From Parvularcula dongshanensis (GTDB lineage Bacteria > Pseudomonadota > Alphaproteobacteria > Caulobacterales > Parvularculaceae): a stretch of 64,000 nucleotides of DNA. The stretch is from assembly GCF_014199615.1 (NCBI RefSeq), contig NZ_JACHOB010000003.1:269731-333730 (forward strand), written 5' to 3'. The translations under genes and the position numbers were made by a program. Numbering within the stretch: the stretch's first letter is position 1; each line of letters opens with the position of its first letter. Under the pieces are notes generated by a model, which was given only the letters and a program-made list of their open reading frames with translations, ran no database searches and had not been told where the DNA came from. Below, one piece after another: positions 24,155 to 32,902 of this stretch.

Positions 24155-24781
24155 TTAAGCGTGCGCGAAGATGTCCGTCTCCGCCCACCCGGCGAGGTCG
24201 AGCCGCGCCCGCGTCGGCAGGAAGTCGAAGCAGGCGCGCGCGTACGCCGTGCGCCCCTCCCTCGCCAGCATCTCGTCGAGACGCCGACGCGCGTCGTGAA
24301 GGTAGAGGACGTCGGACGCCGCGTATTCCTTCTGCGCCTGGGTCAGTTCGGCCGCGCCCCAATCCGAGGACTGCTGCTGCTTGTCGAGGGAAACGCCGAC
24401 CGTCTCGCGCAGGACGTCCTTCAGGCCGTGCCTGTCGGTGTAGGTCCGCACCAGCTTGGAGGCGATCTTGGTGCAGTAGAGCGGCGTGGTGGAAACATCC
24501 AACCACCGCATGAAGGCGGCGACGTCGAACCGGGCGAAGTGGAATATCTTCGTCAGGGAAGGATCGGTCAGCACCGCCTTCAGGTTCGGCGCGGCGTACT
24601 GGCCCTTAGGCAGCTGAACGAGGTGCGCGTCCCCGTCCCCGGCGCAGAGTTGCACGACGCAGAGCCGGTCCCGGTGCGGGTTGAGCCCGAGGGTCTCCGA
24701 ATCGACCGCGACCGAAGCGTCCCTCGCATCGGCGAAGGAGAGCCCGTCGGGCAGATCGCCTTGGTGCAGGTGAATGGTCAT
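24155..24781 (-). CDS. rnd: Ribonuclease D-like 3'-5' exonuclease
   Basis: A 208-residue DEDD exonuclease: VDSETLGL (Asp27, Glu29), HFARFDVAAF with the third acid, and YAASDVLYL with Tyr and Asp of the DEDDy motif. It is about half the length of E. coli RNase D because the HRDC domains are missing, as in the short alphaproteobacterial form located upstream of lptC. It should trim tRNA and structured RNA 3' ends. Confidence 0.88.
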   Translation of the reverse strand: MTIHLHQGDLPDGLSFADARDASVAVDSETLGLNPHRDRLCVVQLCAGDGDAHLVQLPKGQYAAPNLKAVLTDPSLTKIFHFARFDVAAFMRWLDVSTTPLYCTKIASKLVRTYTDRHGLKDVLRETVGVSLDKQQQSSDWGAAELTQAQKEYAASDVLYLHDARRRLDEMLAREGRTAYARACFDFLPTRARLDLAGWAETDIFAHA

Positions 24782-24915
24782 CGGCGTGTCCTTCGCAAGC
24801 GGCGCTCCTGTTCGCGAAGCCTAAGCGATACGTCAACGACGCGATGACGATCGCCGGCCGCGCCGGCGGACGGCCCCGTCTGGTCGCGCCCGGCGGCAAC
24901 AGCTAAGCGCTGCTC

Positions 24916-25485
24916 ATGCCGTCCGCCGCCCGCAGCAAGACCGCCGACCTCCGCCTCGACCGGCCCATCGTGCTCGTCGGGCTCATGGGTGCGGGCAAGA
25001 CGACGGTCGGGCGCCGGTTGGCGCAGCGGCTGAAGGTGTCCTTCCACGACGCCGACCACGAGATAGAGACCGCAGCGAACATGCGGATCGCCGACATCTT
25101 CGAGATCTACGGCGAGGCCTACTTCCGCGAGGGCGAGCGCAAGGTGATCGAGAGGCTTCTGTCCGGCCCCCCGCACGTCCTCGCGACCGGCGGCGGCGCG
25201 TTCATGGACGCGGAGACCCGCGCCCTCGTGAAGGCGAGCGCGACCTCGATCTGGCTGCGCGCGGACCTCGACCTTCTGGTCAAGCGCACGGCGCTTCGCG
25301 ACACGAGGCCGCTCCTGCGCCAAGGCGACCCCCGCGAGATCCTGAGCCGACTCCTCGAAGAGCGCGGACCGGTCTACGCCCAGGCCGACATCACCATCGA
25401 CTCGGCCGACGGCCCGCACGCCAGGACGACCGAGAAGGTGCTCAAAGCGCTAAGAACGCGGCAACAAGAAGGACTCATGGTCTGA
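24916..25485 (+). CDS. aroK: Shikimate kinase
   Basis: The enzyme phosphorylates shikimate in aromatic amino acid synthesis. The 189-residue product has the P-loop GLMGAGKTT (22-30), the DADHEIE shikimate-binding region, [13 protein letters not shown], and the GGGAFMD segment. The lid region has [11 protein letters not shown]. It overlaps aroB by one base (TGATG), the classical aroK-aroB pair. Confidence 0.96.
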   Translation: MPSAARSKTADLRLDRPIVLVGLMGAGKTTVGRRLAQRLKVSFHDADHEIETAANMRIADIFEIYGEAYFREGERKVIERLLSGPPHVLATGGGAFMDAETRALVKASATSIWLRADLDLLVKRTALRDTRPLLRQGDPREILSRLLEERGPVYAQADITIDSADGPHARTTEKVLKALRTRQQEGLMV

Positions 25486-26582
25486 TGCGTGAAGTTCGGG
25501 TCGAGCTAGGCGAGCGCGCCTACGACATCCTGATCGGACCGGGCGCCCTGCCGGCGTCGGAAGGCAGGCTGCGCGCGGCAATCGGGCGAGGCCGCGCCGC
25601 CATCGTCGCCGACGAGGCCGTCTGGGCGCTGCACCGCGACGTCGTGACCGCGGTCCTCGGCGACCTGCCCATCGTCACCGTGCCGAGCGGCGAGGCAACG
25701 AAGTCCTGGAGCGAGTATGCCCGGGTTTCGGAAGCGCTTCTCGCCGCCGATGTCGGGCGGGACGGCACGGTCATCGCGCTCGGCGGCGGGGTCACAGGAG
25801 ACCTTGCGGGCTTCTGCGCCGGGACACTGCGGCGCGGGTGCAACCTCATCCAGCTGCCGACCACCCTCCTCTCGCAGGTCGACAGCTCGGTCGGCGGCAA
25901 GACCGGCATCAACAGCCGGCAGGGCAAGAACCTCGTCGGCGTCTTCCACCAGCCCAGCCTCGTCGTGATCGACACCGCCCTTCTCGACACCCTGCCCGAC
26001 AGGGAGATGCGGGCGGGCTATGCGGAGGTCGTGAAGTACGCCCTTCTCGGCGACGCACCCTTCGCGAGCTGGCTCGAAGCGCATGGCGGCGACGTCCTAA
26101 GACGGGCGCCTGCGGCTCTGGCCGAAGCGATCGAGACCTCCTGCCGGGCCAAGGCGCGGATCGTGGCCGAGGACGAGCGCGAGGGCGGGCGCCGGGCCCT
26201 CCTGAACCTTGGCCACACTTTCGGTCACGCGATCGAGGCAGCCTACGGCTATGACGGCCGCGTGCTGCACGGCGAAGGCGTCGCCGTCGGCATGGCGATG
26301 GCCTATCGCTACGCCGAAGCGCAAGGGATCTGCGACGGCGCCGAGGCGGAACGCGCCGTCGCGCTGATCGCGGGCGGCGGGCTGCCGACCACCCTAGGCG
26401 AGCTTCCCGCCGAACCTCTCACCGCCGATGGCCTCCTGACCGCCATGTATCAGGACAAGAAGGTCGAGGGGGGCGCGTTGACCCTCATCCTTCCGCGCGC
26501 GGTCGGCGACTCCTACGTCGCCAAGAGCGTCGCGGGCGACACGGTGCGGGCCTTCCTCGCTCAGGAGCTTGCCGAGGCATGA
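25485..26582 (+). CDS. aroB: 3-dehydroquinate synthase
   Basis: AroB converts DAHP to 3-dehydroquinate using NAD and a divalent metal. The 365-residue product shows the NAD-binding ALGGGVTGDLAGFCA segment, LLSQVDSSVGGKTGIN, and the metal ligands in ETSCRAKARIV, NLGHTFGHAIE and LHGEGVAVGMA. Length is normal. It overlaps the transporter gene downstream by ATGA. Confidence 0.97.
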   Translation: MREVRVELGERAYDILIGPGALPASEGRLRAAIGRGRAAIVADEAVWALHRDVVTAVLGDLPIVTVPSGEATKSWSEYARVSEALLAADVGRDGTVIALGGGVTGDLAGFCAGTLRRGCNLIQLPTTLLSQVDSSVGGKTGINSRQGKNLVGVFHQPSLVVIDTALLDTLPDREMRAGYAEVVKYALLGDAPFASWLEAHGGDVLRRAPAALAEAIETSCRAKARIVAEDEREGGRRALLNLGHTFGHAIEAAYGYDGRVLHGEGVAVGMAMAYRYAEAQGICDGAEAERAVALIAGGGLPTTLGELPAEPLTADGLLTAMYQDKKVEGGALTLILPRAVGDSYVAKSVAGDTVRAFLAQELAEA

Positions 26583-27841
26583 GCGTCCTTCTCTTCGTTC
26601 TCCTCCTCCTCGCCATGTCGGCCTTCTTCTCGGGCAGCGAGACGGCGCTGACCGCGACCTCGCGCGCGCGGATGCGCAGCATGGAGGAGAAGGGCGTGAA
26701 GAGCGCCGGGGCGGTCATCCGCCTGACCGAGAACAAGGAGCGCCTGATCGGCGCGATCCTACTTGGCAACAACCTCGTCAACATCCTCGCTTCGGCGCTC
26801 ACGACTTCCGTCTTCGCGGCCATGTTCCCGGGCGGCGCGGGCGTCGCGATCGCGACGGCCGTGATGACGGTGCTCGTCCTCGTCTTCTCAGAGGTCGCGC
26901 CGAAGACCGCGGCGATCGCGCGACCGGACCCCTTCGCGATGGCGGTCGCACGGCCGATGGCGTTCCTCGTGCGGCTCCTCGCGCCGATCACGGGAGTCAT
27001 TCAGTTCATCGTCCGCTCGACCCTGCGCCTCTTCGGGCTCGACGTCTCCGCGCAGGCCCAAGTGCTCTCCGCGACCGAGGAGCTGATCGGCGCGGTCGAG
27101 CTGCACCACGAAGAAGGCGCGATGGACAAGCACGCGCGCGACCTTCTGCGCGGCGCGCTGGAGCTGGACGAGATCTCCGTCGAGGAGATCATGCGTCACC
27201 GGAAGAACATCGAGATGCTCGATGCGGACAAGCCGGTGCTCGAGATCGTGGAGGCGGTCCTCGCCTCGAACCACACCCGCATTCCGCTCTACGCCGAGGA
27301 GCCCGACAACGTCGTCGGCGTCCTCCACGCCAAGGACCTTCTCCGCGCGATCTGGGCCAATGGAAACAAGGTGGACGGCCTCGACGTCACCGCGATCGCG
27401 ATGCCGCCCTACTTCGTGCCGGAGACGACGACGCTGCAAGAGCAGCTCGACGCCTTCAAGGCGAACCAGCAGCACTTCGCGCTCGTCGTCGACGAGTACG
27501 GATCGATCCAGGGCCTGGTCACGCTCGAGGACATCCTCGAGGAGATCGTCGGCGAGATCGAGGACGAGTACGACGCCCCCGTCGTCGGCGTGAGGAAGCA
27601 GCCGGACGGCTCGGTCGTGGTCGATGGGGATGTGACGATTCGCGACTTGAACCGCACCCTCGACTGGCGTCTGCCCGACGAAGAGGCGGTGACGATCGCC
27701 GGCCTCGTCATCCACGAGGCGCGCACCATTCCCGACATCGGCCAGGTCTTTTCCTTCTTCGGCTTCCGCTTCGAGGTGCTGAAGAAGCGCCGGAACCAGG
27801 TGACGAGCCTGAGGATCGCGCCGGTCGTGGAGCCTGCGTGA
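26579..27841 (+). CDS. CorC/HlyC (CNNM-CBS) family membrane protein
   Basis: A 420-residue protein: an N-terminal CNNM (DUF21) membrane domain with SAFFSGSETALTATSRARM and three or four helices, a pair of CBS domains (~210-330, with IEEIMRHRKNIEML-like and ALVVDEYGSIQGLVTLEDILEE motifs) and a C-terminal CorC_HlyC domain. The family is linked to Mg2+/Co2+ efflux or homeostasis. It starts in an ATGA overlap with aroB and ends in a GTGA overlap with the MFS gene. Its link to shikimate enzymes is positional only. Confidence 0.88.
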   Translation: MSVLLFVLLLLAMSAFFSGSETALTATSRARMRSMEEKGVKSAGAVIRLTENKERLIGAILLGNNLVNILASALTTSVFAAMFPGGAGVAIATAVMTVLVLVFSEVAPKTAAIARPDPFAMAVARPMAFLVRLLAPITGVIQFIVRSTLRLFGLDVSAQAQVLSATEELIGAVELHHEEGAMDKHARDLLRGALELDEISVEEIMRHRKNIEMLDADKPVLEIVEAVLASNHTRIPLYAEEPDNVVGVLHAKDLLRAIWANGNKVDGLDVTAIAMPPYFVPETTTLQEQLDAFKANQQHFALVVDEYGSIQGLVTLEDILEEIVGEIEDEYDAPVVGVRKQPDGSVVVDGDVTIRDLNRTLDWRLPDEEAVTIAGLVIHEARTIPDIGQVFSFFGFRFEVLKKRRNQVTSLRIAPVVEPA

Positions 27842-29142
27842 CCGACACCGCCACTCCTGGGTACGAGGGGACCGCAGCCCCGCGCGCGGCCATCCTCTTC
27901 ATCTTCATCACCGTGCTGATGAGCATCATCGGCTTCGGGATCATCATCCCCGTGATGCCCGAGCTGATCATGTCGCTCACCGGGCGGAACGAGGCGGGGG
28001 CGGCTGCGCTTCAAGGCTACCTCTTGGGCGTCTACGGCTTGATGCAGCTGATCATGTCGCCGATCCTCGGCGCGCTTTCGGACAGGTTCGGGCGCCGTCC
28101 GGTCATCCTCACATCCGTCGCGGCCTACGCGGCCGACTTTCTCCTGATGGCGGTCGCGCCGACCTTCGCTTGGCTCTTTCTTGGCCGCGCGCTCTCGGGC
28201 GCCACCGCGGCCACCTTCGCGGCGTCCAACGCCTTCATCGCCGACGTCTCCCCGCCCGAGAAGCGGGCCGGCAATTTCGGACTCCTGGGCGCCGCCTTCG
28301 GCCTCGGCTTCATCGTCGGCCCGGCGCTCGGCGGCTGGCTCGCCGAGCTCGGGACAGAGCTGCATGGCGAGGCGGCGGGCGTGCGTTGGCCCTTCTACGC
28401 CGCCGCCTGCGTCTGCTTCTTGAACTTCCTCTTCGGCGTCTTCGTCCTGCCCGAGAGCTTGGCGAAGTCGCGGCGGCGGCGGTTCGAGTGGCGGCGCGCA
28501 TGGCCGCTCGGCGGCCTGATCAGCGTCGGGCGACACCCGGTCGTGATCGGCGTCCTCTGCGCCTACTTCCTGATGCAGCTCGCGCATGGCGCCCTGCCCG
28601 CCGTCTGGGCGTTCTTCGGCGCGGAGAAGTTCGGCTGGGGGCCCGGCGCGATCGGCACCTCGCTGGCCTTCGTCGGCGTAACGGCGGCACTGGTCCAAGG
28701 CGGCCTCACGTGCGTCGTCATCCCGAAGATCGGTCAGCGGCGGGCCGTCTATCTCGGCCTCTTCACGATGACCGCGAGCTTCCTCGGCTACGCCTTCGCG
28801 ACGCCCCAGGGCGGGTTCGTCTACCTGTGGATCGTCGTCGGCGCCTTCGGCGGCTTCTTGATGCCCGCCATGCAGGGCCTGATGTCCGCGGCGACGCCGG
28901 AGAGCGAGCAGGGCGAGCTTCAGGGCGCGATCGCGTCGGTCATGTCCGTGACGACCGTGGTCAGTCCGCTCGTCATGACGCAGGTCTTCGCCCGCTTCAC
29001 GCATGACGGCGCCGATCCTTACTTCCCCGGCGCCCCCTTCGTCGTCGCCGCGGTCGTGCTCGCAGCGGCGCTCATTCCCTTCCGGCGGACGATGCAACGA
29101 GAGGGCGTGCGCCGCCGCCTCGCCGCCCAGCACGCGAGCTAG
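27838..29142 (+). CDS. MFS drug-efflux-type transporter (TetA-like)
   Basis: A 434-residue protein with 12 predicted transmembrane segments and the DHA1 motif A GALSDRFGRRPVIL between helices 2 and 3. The first helix region (SIIGFGIIIPVMPELI) resembles TetA-type tetracycline:H+ antiporters. Chromosomal relatives have broad or unknown substrates, so resistance is not implied. The start is GTG at 27838, in a GTGA overlap. The end overlaps bolA on the other strand by 4 bases. Confidence 0.82.
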   Translation: MTDTATPGYEGTAAPRAAILFIFITVLMSIIGFGIIIPVMPELIMSLTGRNEAGAAALQGYLLGVYGLMQLIMSPILGALSDRFGRRPVILTSVAAYAADFLLMAVAPTFAWLFLGRALSGATAATFAASNAFIADVSPPEKRAGNFGLLGAAFGLGFIVGPALGGWLAELGTELHGEAAGVRWPFYAAACVCFLNFLFGVFVLPESLAKSRRRRFEWRRAWPLGGLISVGRHPVVIGVLCAYFLMQLAHGALPAVWAFFGAEKFGWGPGAIGTSLAFVGVTAALVQGGLTCVVIPKIGQRRAVYLGLFTMTASFLGYAFATPQGGFVYLWIVVGAFGGFLMPAMQGLMSAATPESEQGELQGAIASVMSVTTVVSPLVMTQVFARFTHDGADPYFPGAPFVVAAVVLAAALIPFRRTMQREGVRRRLAAQHAS

Positions 29143-29411
29143 CGCGCCTCGGACGGGGCCAGCGCCTCGATCGACAGGGCGTGGACCGGGCCCGCCAGTT
29201 CATCCCTCAGCGCGGCGTTGACCTTCCGCTGCCGTTCGATGCGGCTCACACCCTCGAAGAGTTCGGAGACCACGCGGACGCGAAAATGGCTCTCGCCCCC
29301 TTCGGGTGCGGCGGCATGACCGGCATGAAGGTGGCTCTGGTCCACGATCTGGAGCTCGAGCGGGCGGAAGGCGGCGTCGAGTTTCGTCTCGATCGTGGCG
29401 GCGACGGACAT
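29139..29411 (-). CDS. bolA: BolA family protein
   Basis: A 90-residue BolA/YrbA-like protein: LELQIVDQSHLHAGHAAAP with the conserved His, SHFRVRVVSELFEGVSRIERQRKVN, and the ALSIEAL C-terminal strand. BolA proteins bind monothiol glutaredoxins and [2Fe-2S] clusters. It is divergent from the J-domain gene (93 bases), an arrangement common in alphaproteobacteria, where cobS/cobT usually follow; they are absent here. Confidence 0.92.
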   Translation of the reverse strand: MSVAATIETKLDAAFRPLELQIVDQSHLHAGHAAAPEGGESHFRVRVVSELFEGVSRIERQRKVNAALRDELAGPVHALSIEALAPSEAR

Positions 29412-29504
29412 CGGGTTCCTCCGAGAAAAAGCCGGGCAGCACGCGCGCGAAAGCGTTTCCTGTCAAGTCTGGTTCGGTAAGGCTTCGCGCGCCATATTCC
29501 GCGC

Positions 29505-30155
29505 ATGCCCAAGGACGACTTCAGCTACAAGCCCCGCCACGGCTTCGACATCCGCGTGAAACCCTCCGGCACGTCCAAGACCGCGAAGAAGTCGTGGGCG
29601 AAGACCGAGGCGCGCCTTTGCGATCGCGATGATTGCGATGCGCCGGCCGAAGCGCGCGCGCCGAAGAGTCCCGAGAAGATGAACGAGTACCTGTGGCTGT
29701 GCACGGCGCATGCGCGCGAGCACAACAAGAACTGGAACTTCTTCTCCGGCAAGACCGACTCCGAGGCCGCAGCGATGCGCCACGCCGCGCGCTATGGCGA
29801 TCGTCCGACGTGGAAGTTCTCGGCCAATGGCCGGGCGTCCGCGGCGGCCAAGGCCGGCCTGAACGGCATGCACGAGATCGACGATGCGCTCGGCGGCCAG
29901 ACGCGCATGGAGCCGGGCAGCGGCCGGGACGATGGCGTGTACCGCGAGGGCCGGCGACTGACCAAGCTTCAGGTCCAGGCCTTCCGCACGATGAACCTCC
30001 CGCACAACGCGGCGAAGTCCGACATCCGCCGCCGCTACGCCGAGCTCGTCAAGCGCTACCACCCCGACTCGAACGAGGGCGACCGCTCGGCCGAGGCGCA
30101 GCTGCAGGACGTGGTGAAGGCGCACCAGCTCCTGAAGAAGGCCGGTTTCGTCTGA
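29505..30155 (+). CDS. J-domain protein with C-terminal J domain
   Basis: A 216-residue protein. The last ~70 residues form a J domain: MNLPHNAAKSDIRRRYAELV, then KRYHPDSNEG with the HPD motif that activates Hsp70. The N-terminal part starts DFSYKPRHGFDIRVKP and contains a CDRDDCDAPAEARAP segment and a WLCTAHAREHNKNWNFF block whose Cys/His may bind a metal. This layout is typical of the alphaproteobacterial J protein located next to bolA. The client is unknown. Confidence 0.88.
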   Translation: MPKDDFSYKPRHGFDIRVKPSGTSKTAKKSWAKTEARLCDRDDCDAPAEARAPKSPEKMNEYLWLCTAHAREHNKNWNFFSGKTDSEAAAMRHAARYGDRPTWKFSANGRASAAAKAGLNGMHEIDDALGGQTRMEPGSGRDDGVYREGRRLTKLQVQAFRTMNLPHNAAKSDIRRRYAELVKRYHPDSNEGDRSAEAQLQDVVKAHQLLKKAGFV

Positions 30156-30282
30156 GCCCTTGGCGACGGGCGACTTCCGAGGACCGTGACGGCCTGCGCT
30201 TCGAATAGCGTGGGCGGCGGCCCGTCTTGCCATCACCGTCTTGAGCGGCCAGACCGGCCAGTGCTTGCTGCACTGCGAAAGA

Positions 30283-30945
30283 ATGTTTCTGCTCTCCCGC
30301 TTCGCCCGATACCGCAGCGTCCGTCGCGACGTCCGGCCGCCCGAAGCCGGGCGTCGGCACAGTCTCGGCGAGGACGTGTACGCCTTCGCGATCGGATCGT
30401 CCTTCCTCATCGCGGGCATGGTCATGTTGCGCGAAGCCGGGCTCGTGACCGGCGGCATGGCCGGGATCGCGCTTCTGCTCTCCTACCTCGTGCCGGTTTC
30501 GCCGAGTACGCTGTTCCTCCTCGTGAACCTGCCCTTCCTGCTCCTGGCGTGGCGGGTGATGGGCAAGGGGTTCACGGTCAAGACCGGAATCGTCAGCGTC
30601 CTCATCGTCGTCCTCGGGGCGGTCGTGAACCGTGTCGTGGCGTTCGATCACATCGAGCCGCTGGTCGCATCGCTGTTCGGCGGGACGATCATCGGCATGG
30701 GCATCCTGTCGCTCGCGCGGCACGCCGCGGGCGTCGGCGGGTCCGGCGTCGTCGCCCTGTCCCTGCAGAAGACCCGCGGCTGGAACGCTGGCCGGACACA
30801 GCTGATCGGCGACGTCGTCATCCTTGCCCTGTCGCTGCCGATCGTGGAGACGGCACAGCAATTCGCGCTCTCGGTGATGTCCGCGGCGGCGATCAACGGC
30901 GTCCTCATCGTCAACCACAAGCCAGGCCGCTACCTCGGCTACTGA
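30283..30945 (+). CDS. YitT-family (DUF161) membrane protein
   Basis: About 220 residues with five or six hydrophobic helices: YAFAIGSSFLIAGMVMLREA, LVTGGMAGIALLLSYLV, a LFLLVNLPFLLLAW segment, GIVSVLIVVLGAVVN, a LFGGTIIGMGILSLA region and VVILALSLPI. The TGGMAGIA motif is the YitT signature. The C-terminal DUF2179 domain of Bacillus YitT is absent, giving the short version. Function is unknown. I chose ATG at 30283; an in-frame TTG at 30241 would add 14 residues without a ribosome binding site. The TlpA-like gene follows after 4 bases. Confidence 0.8.
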   Translation: MFLLSRFARYRSVRRDVRPPEAGRRHSLGEDVYAFAIGSSFLIAGMVMLREAGLVTGGMAGIALLLSYLVPVSPSTLFLLVNLPFLLLAWRVMGKGFTVKTGIVSVLIVVLGAVVNRVVAFDHIEPLVASLFGGTIIGMGILSLARHAAGVGGSGVVALSLQKTRGWNAGRTQLIGDVVILALSLPIVETAQQFALSVMSAAAINGVLIVNHKPGRYLGY

Positions 30946-30949
30946 CCTT

Positions 30950-31528
30950 ATGAACCGCGCTCTCTACATCCTGCCCGTCCTCGTCCTCGGCGTGATCCTC
31001 GTCTTCGCCGTGCGTGGGCTGGCGATCGACCCTTCGGTCCAGCCTTCCGCGCTGTTGAACGAGCCGGTGCCGGGCCTGTCGCTCGAACCCGTACCGGGCC
31101 GGGGCGAGGCGTTGAGCGACGATGACCTGCGCGGCAGGCCCCACCTTCTCAACGTCTACGGCAGCTGGTGCGCGCCCTGCGCGGTGGAGCACCCCTTCTT
31201 GATGCAGCTCGCCAGCGAGGGGGTGGCGATCTACGGCCTCGACTGGCGCGACACCCCCGAGGACGCCGCCGCGTGGCTGGAACGGCGCGGCAACCCCTAT
31301 GTGAAGGTCGGGATCGAGCCGAAGAGCACGGCCATCCTGGACCTCGGCGTCACCGGCGCGCCCGAGACCTTCCTGATCGATTCGAACGGCGTGATCCGTC
31401 ATCGCCACGTCGGCATGATGACGCCGGACGCCTGGCGCCGGGACCTCGCGCCCAAGCTCGAAGCGCTGAAGGCCCTCGAACCCGACCCGGATCCCGTCAT
31501 GCCGGGAGGCGCGCCCGGTGGCGGCTGA
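30950..31528 (+). CDS. TlpA/DsbE-like thiol:disulfide oxidoreductase
   Basis: A 192-residue protein with an N-terminal membrane anchor (ILPVLVLGVILVFAVRGLA) and a periplasmic thioredoxin fold. The active site is GSWCAPCAVEHPFL, and the cis-Pro is in TGAPETFLID. This matches CcmG/DsbE, which keeps apocytochrome c reduced. The usual ccm genes are not adjacent, so a general TlpA-like role is also possible. It ends with an Asp/Pro/Gly-rich tail. Confidence 0.82.
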   Translation: MNRALYILPVLVLGVILVFAVRGLAIDPSVQPSALLNEPVPGLSLEPVPGRGEALSDDDLRGRPHLLNVYGSWCAPCAVEHPFLMQLASEGVAIYGLDWRDTPEDAAAWLERRGNPYVKVGIEPKSTAILDLGVTGAPETFLIDSNGVIRHRHVGMMTPDAWRRDLAPKLEALKALEPDPDPVMPGGAPGGG

Positions 31529-31636
31529 GGGCGGTTGCGAGAGTTTCACCGCCGGGCGGTTTGCACGGTCCCCCGCCCCGTCTACTGTCCGTGCCGGAAT
31601 CGGTGCCGGGGCTGGTACCATGAGGAACGGGCGAGC

Positions 31637-32902
31637 ATGCGCGCACTACTAACGGCGATCCTTGCGGGCACGGCGGCGCTCGGCGCAGCGGCTGCGCAGG
31701 ACGAGCAGCCCGAGCCGCGGCCACAGGTCGGCACCGCCGTCGCCGCGGTCGTCAACGACGACCCGATCTCCACCTTCGACGTCCAGCAGCGCGTGCGCCT
31801 GATGATGGCGACCGCCGGCGCACAGCTTCCCGAGGGCGCGCTCGAGCAGATGCAGGGACAGGCGCTGCGCGACCTGATCGAGGAGCGTCTCAAGCTGTCC
31901 GAGGCCGAGCGTCTCGAGTTCACGGTCAGCGACGAAGAGGTCAACGCCGAGCTCGAGCGGATCGCGAGCTCGGGCGGCGGCACGGTCGCCGAACTCGAAC
32001 GCGACCTCGCGCAACAGGGAATCGCCCTCGACAGCCTCCGCGAACGCATTCGCGCCGACATCACCTGGGAGCAGCTCGTCCGCGGCCGCTATAGCAGCCG
32101 CGTCAACGTCACCGACGAAGAGGTCGAGGACGTCCTCACCGACCTGCGCGCCCGGACTCAGGACGAACAGTTCCTCGTGTCGGAGATCTGCCTGCCGCTC
32201 GACGATCCGAGCCAGGCGCAGCAGATGCAGCAGGTCGGCTTTCAGATGATCGAGCAGATGCGGCAGGGCGTTCCCTTCCGCGCGCTCGCCCAACAGTTCT
32301 CGGCCTGTCCTTCGGCGGCGCGAGGCGGCGACCTCGGTTGGATGCGGGCCAGCGAGATGCGGCCCGAGATCGCGCAGCTCGCGAGCACGCTCGAACCCGG
32401 CAGCGTCTCGGCGCCCGTCCCCTCGGGCGACATGCTCGTCTTGTTGGCCATGCGGGAACGGCGAAGCGCGGCGCAGGCGGGCGAGCGGTCCTACGAGGTC
32501 GCCTATGCCGGTGCGCCGATGTCGGTCGGCCGGGACACGGCCGCTGCGGCGTTCGACCGCCTGCGCCTGACCAATGCCTGCAACGCCGAGACGCTTTCGG
32601 TCGACCTCGGCGAAGGGATCGGCGTCACGGCGCTGCCCATGCTGCCGGAGTCGGCCTTCGAGGCGCCCTTCCGCCCCGCCCTCTCGACCCTTCAGCGCGG
32701 CGAGACGTCGGACCTCATCGAGTCGAACGGCGCCTATCACGCCGTGATGATGTGCGCCCGCGACGAGGGACTCGGCCTGCCCAGCCGAAGCCAGATCGAG
32801 AACCAGCTCTACACGGAAGCCCTGGACCGCATATCGCGCCGCTACCTTCGCGACGTCGAGCGGGACAGCGCCGTTCAGATGCGGCTCGGCACGGGTGGCT
32901 GA
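31637..32902 (+). CDS. surA: SurA-like periplasmic chaperone / peptidyl-prolyl isomerase
   Basis: A 421-residue protein with a signal peptide (MRALLTAILAGTAALGAAAA). The N-terminal SurA domain has VAAVVNDDPISTFDVQQRV, a helical region follows, and then a parvulin domain (~170-275) with FRALAQQFSACPSAARGGDLGW. SurA escorts outer-membrane proteins to BamA. The ATG at 31637 begins the signal peptide. It overlaps pdxA by 8 bases; the order surA-pdxA-rsmA is conserved, but lptD, which often precedes surA, is absent. Confidence 0.9.
   Translation: MRALLTAILAGTAALGAAAAQDEQPEPRPQVGTAVAAVVNDDPISTFDVQQRVRLMMATAGAQLPEGALEQMQGQALRDLIEERLKLSEAERLEFTVSDEEVNAELERIASSGGGTVAELERDLAQQGIALDSLRERIRADITWEQLVRGRYSSRVNVTDEEVEDVLTDLRARTQDEQFLVSEICLPLDDPSQAQQMQQVGFQMIEQMRQGVPFRALAQQFSACPSAARGGDLGWMRASEMRPEIAQLASTLEPGSVSAPVPSGDMLVLLAMRERRSAAQAGERSYEVAYAGAPMSVGRDTAAAAFDRLRLTNACNAETLSVDLGEGIGVTALPMLPESAFEAPFRPALSTLQRGETSDLIESNGAYHAVMMCARDEGLGLPSRSQIENQLYTEALDRISRRYLRDVERDSAVQMRLGTGG

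Noticed and set aside
26569..27837. Apparent fusion of a long N-terminal region to the MFS transporter
   Set aside because: The upstream part is an out-of-frame reading of the CorC gene. The GTG at 27838 overlapping the CorC stop is the natural start.
27838..29142. Tetracycline resistance gene
   Set aside because: Only family-level TetA resemblance is visible. It sits in a housekeeping run with matching composition, so acquired resistance is not supported.
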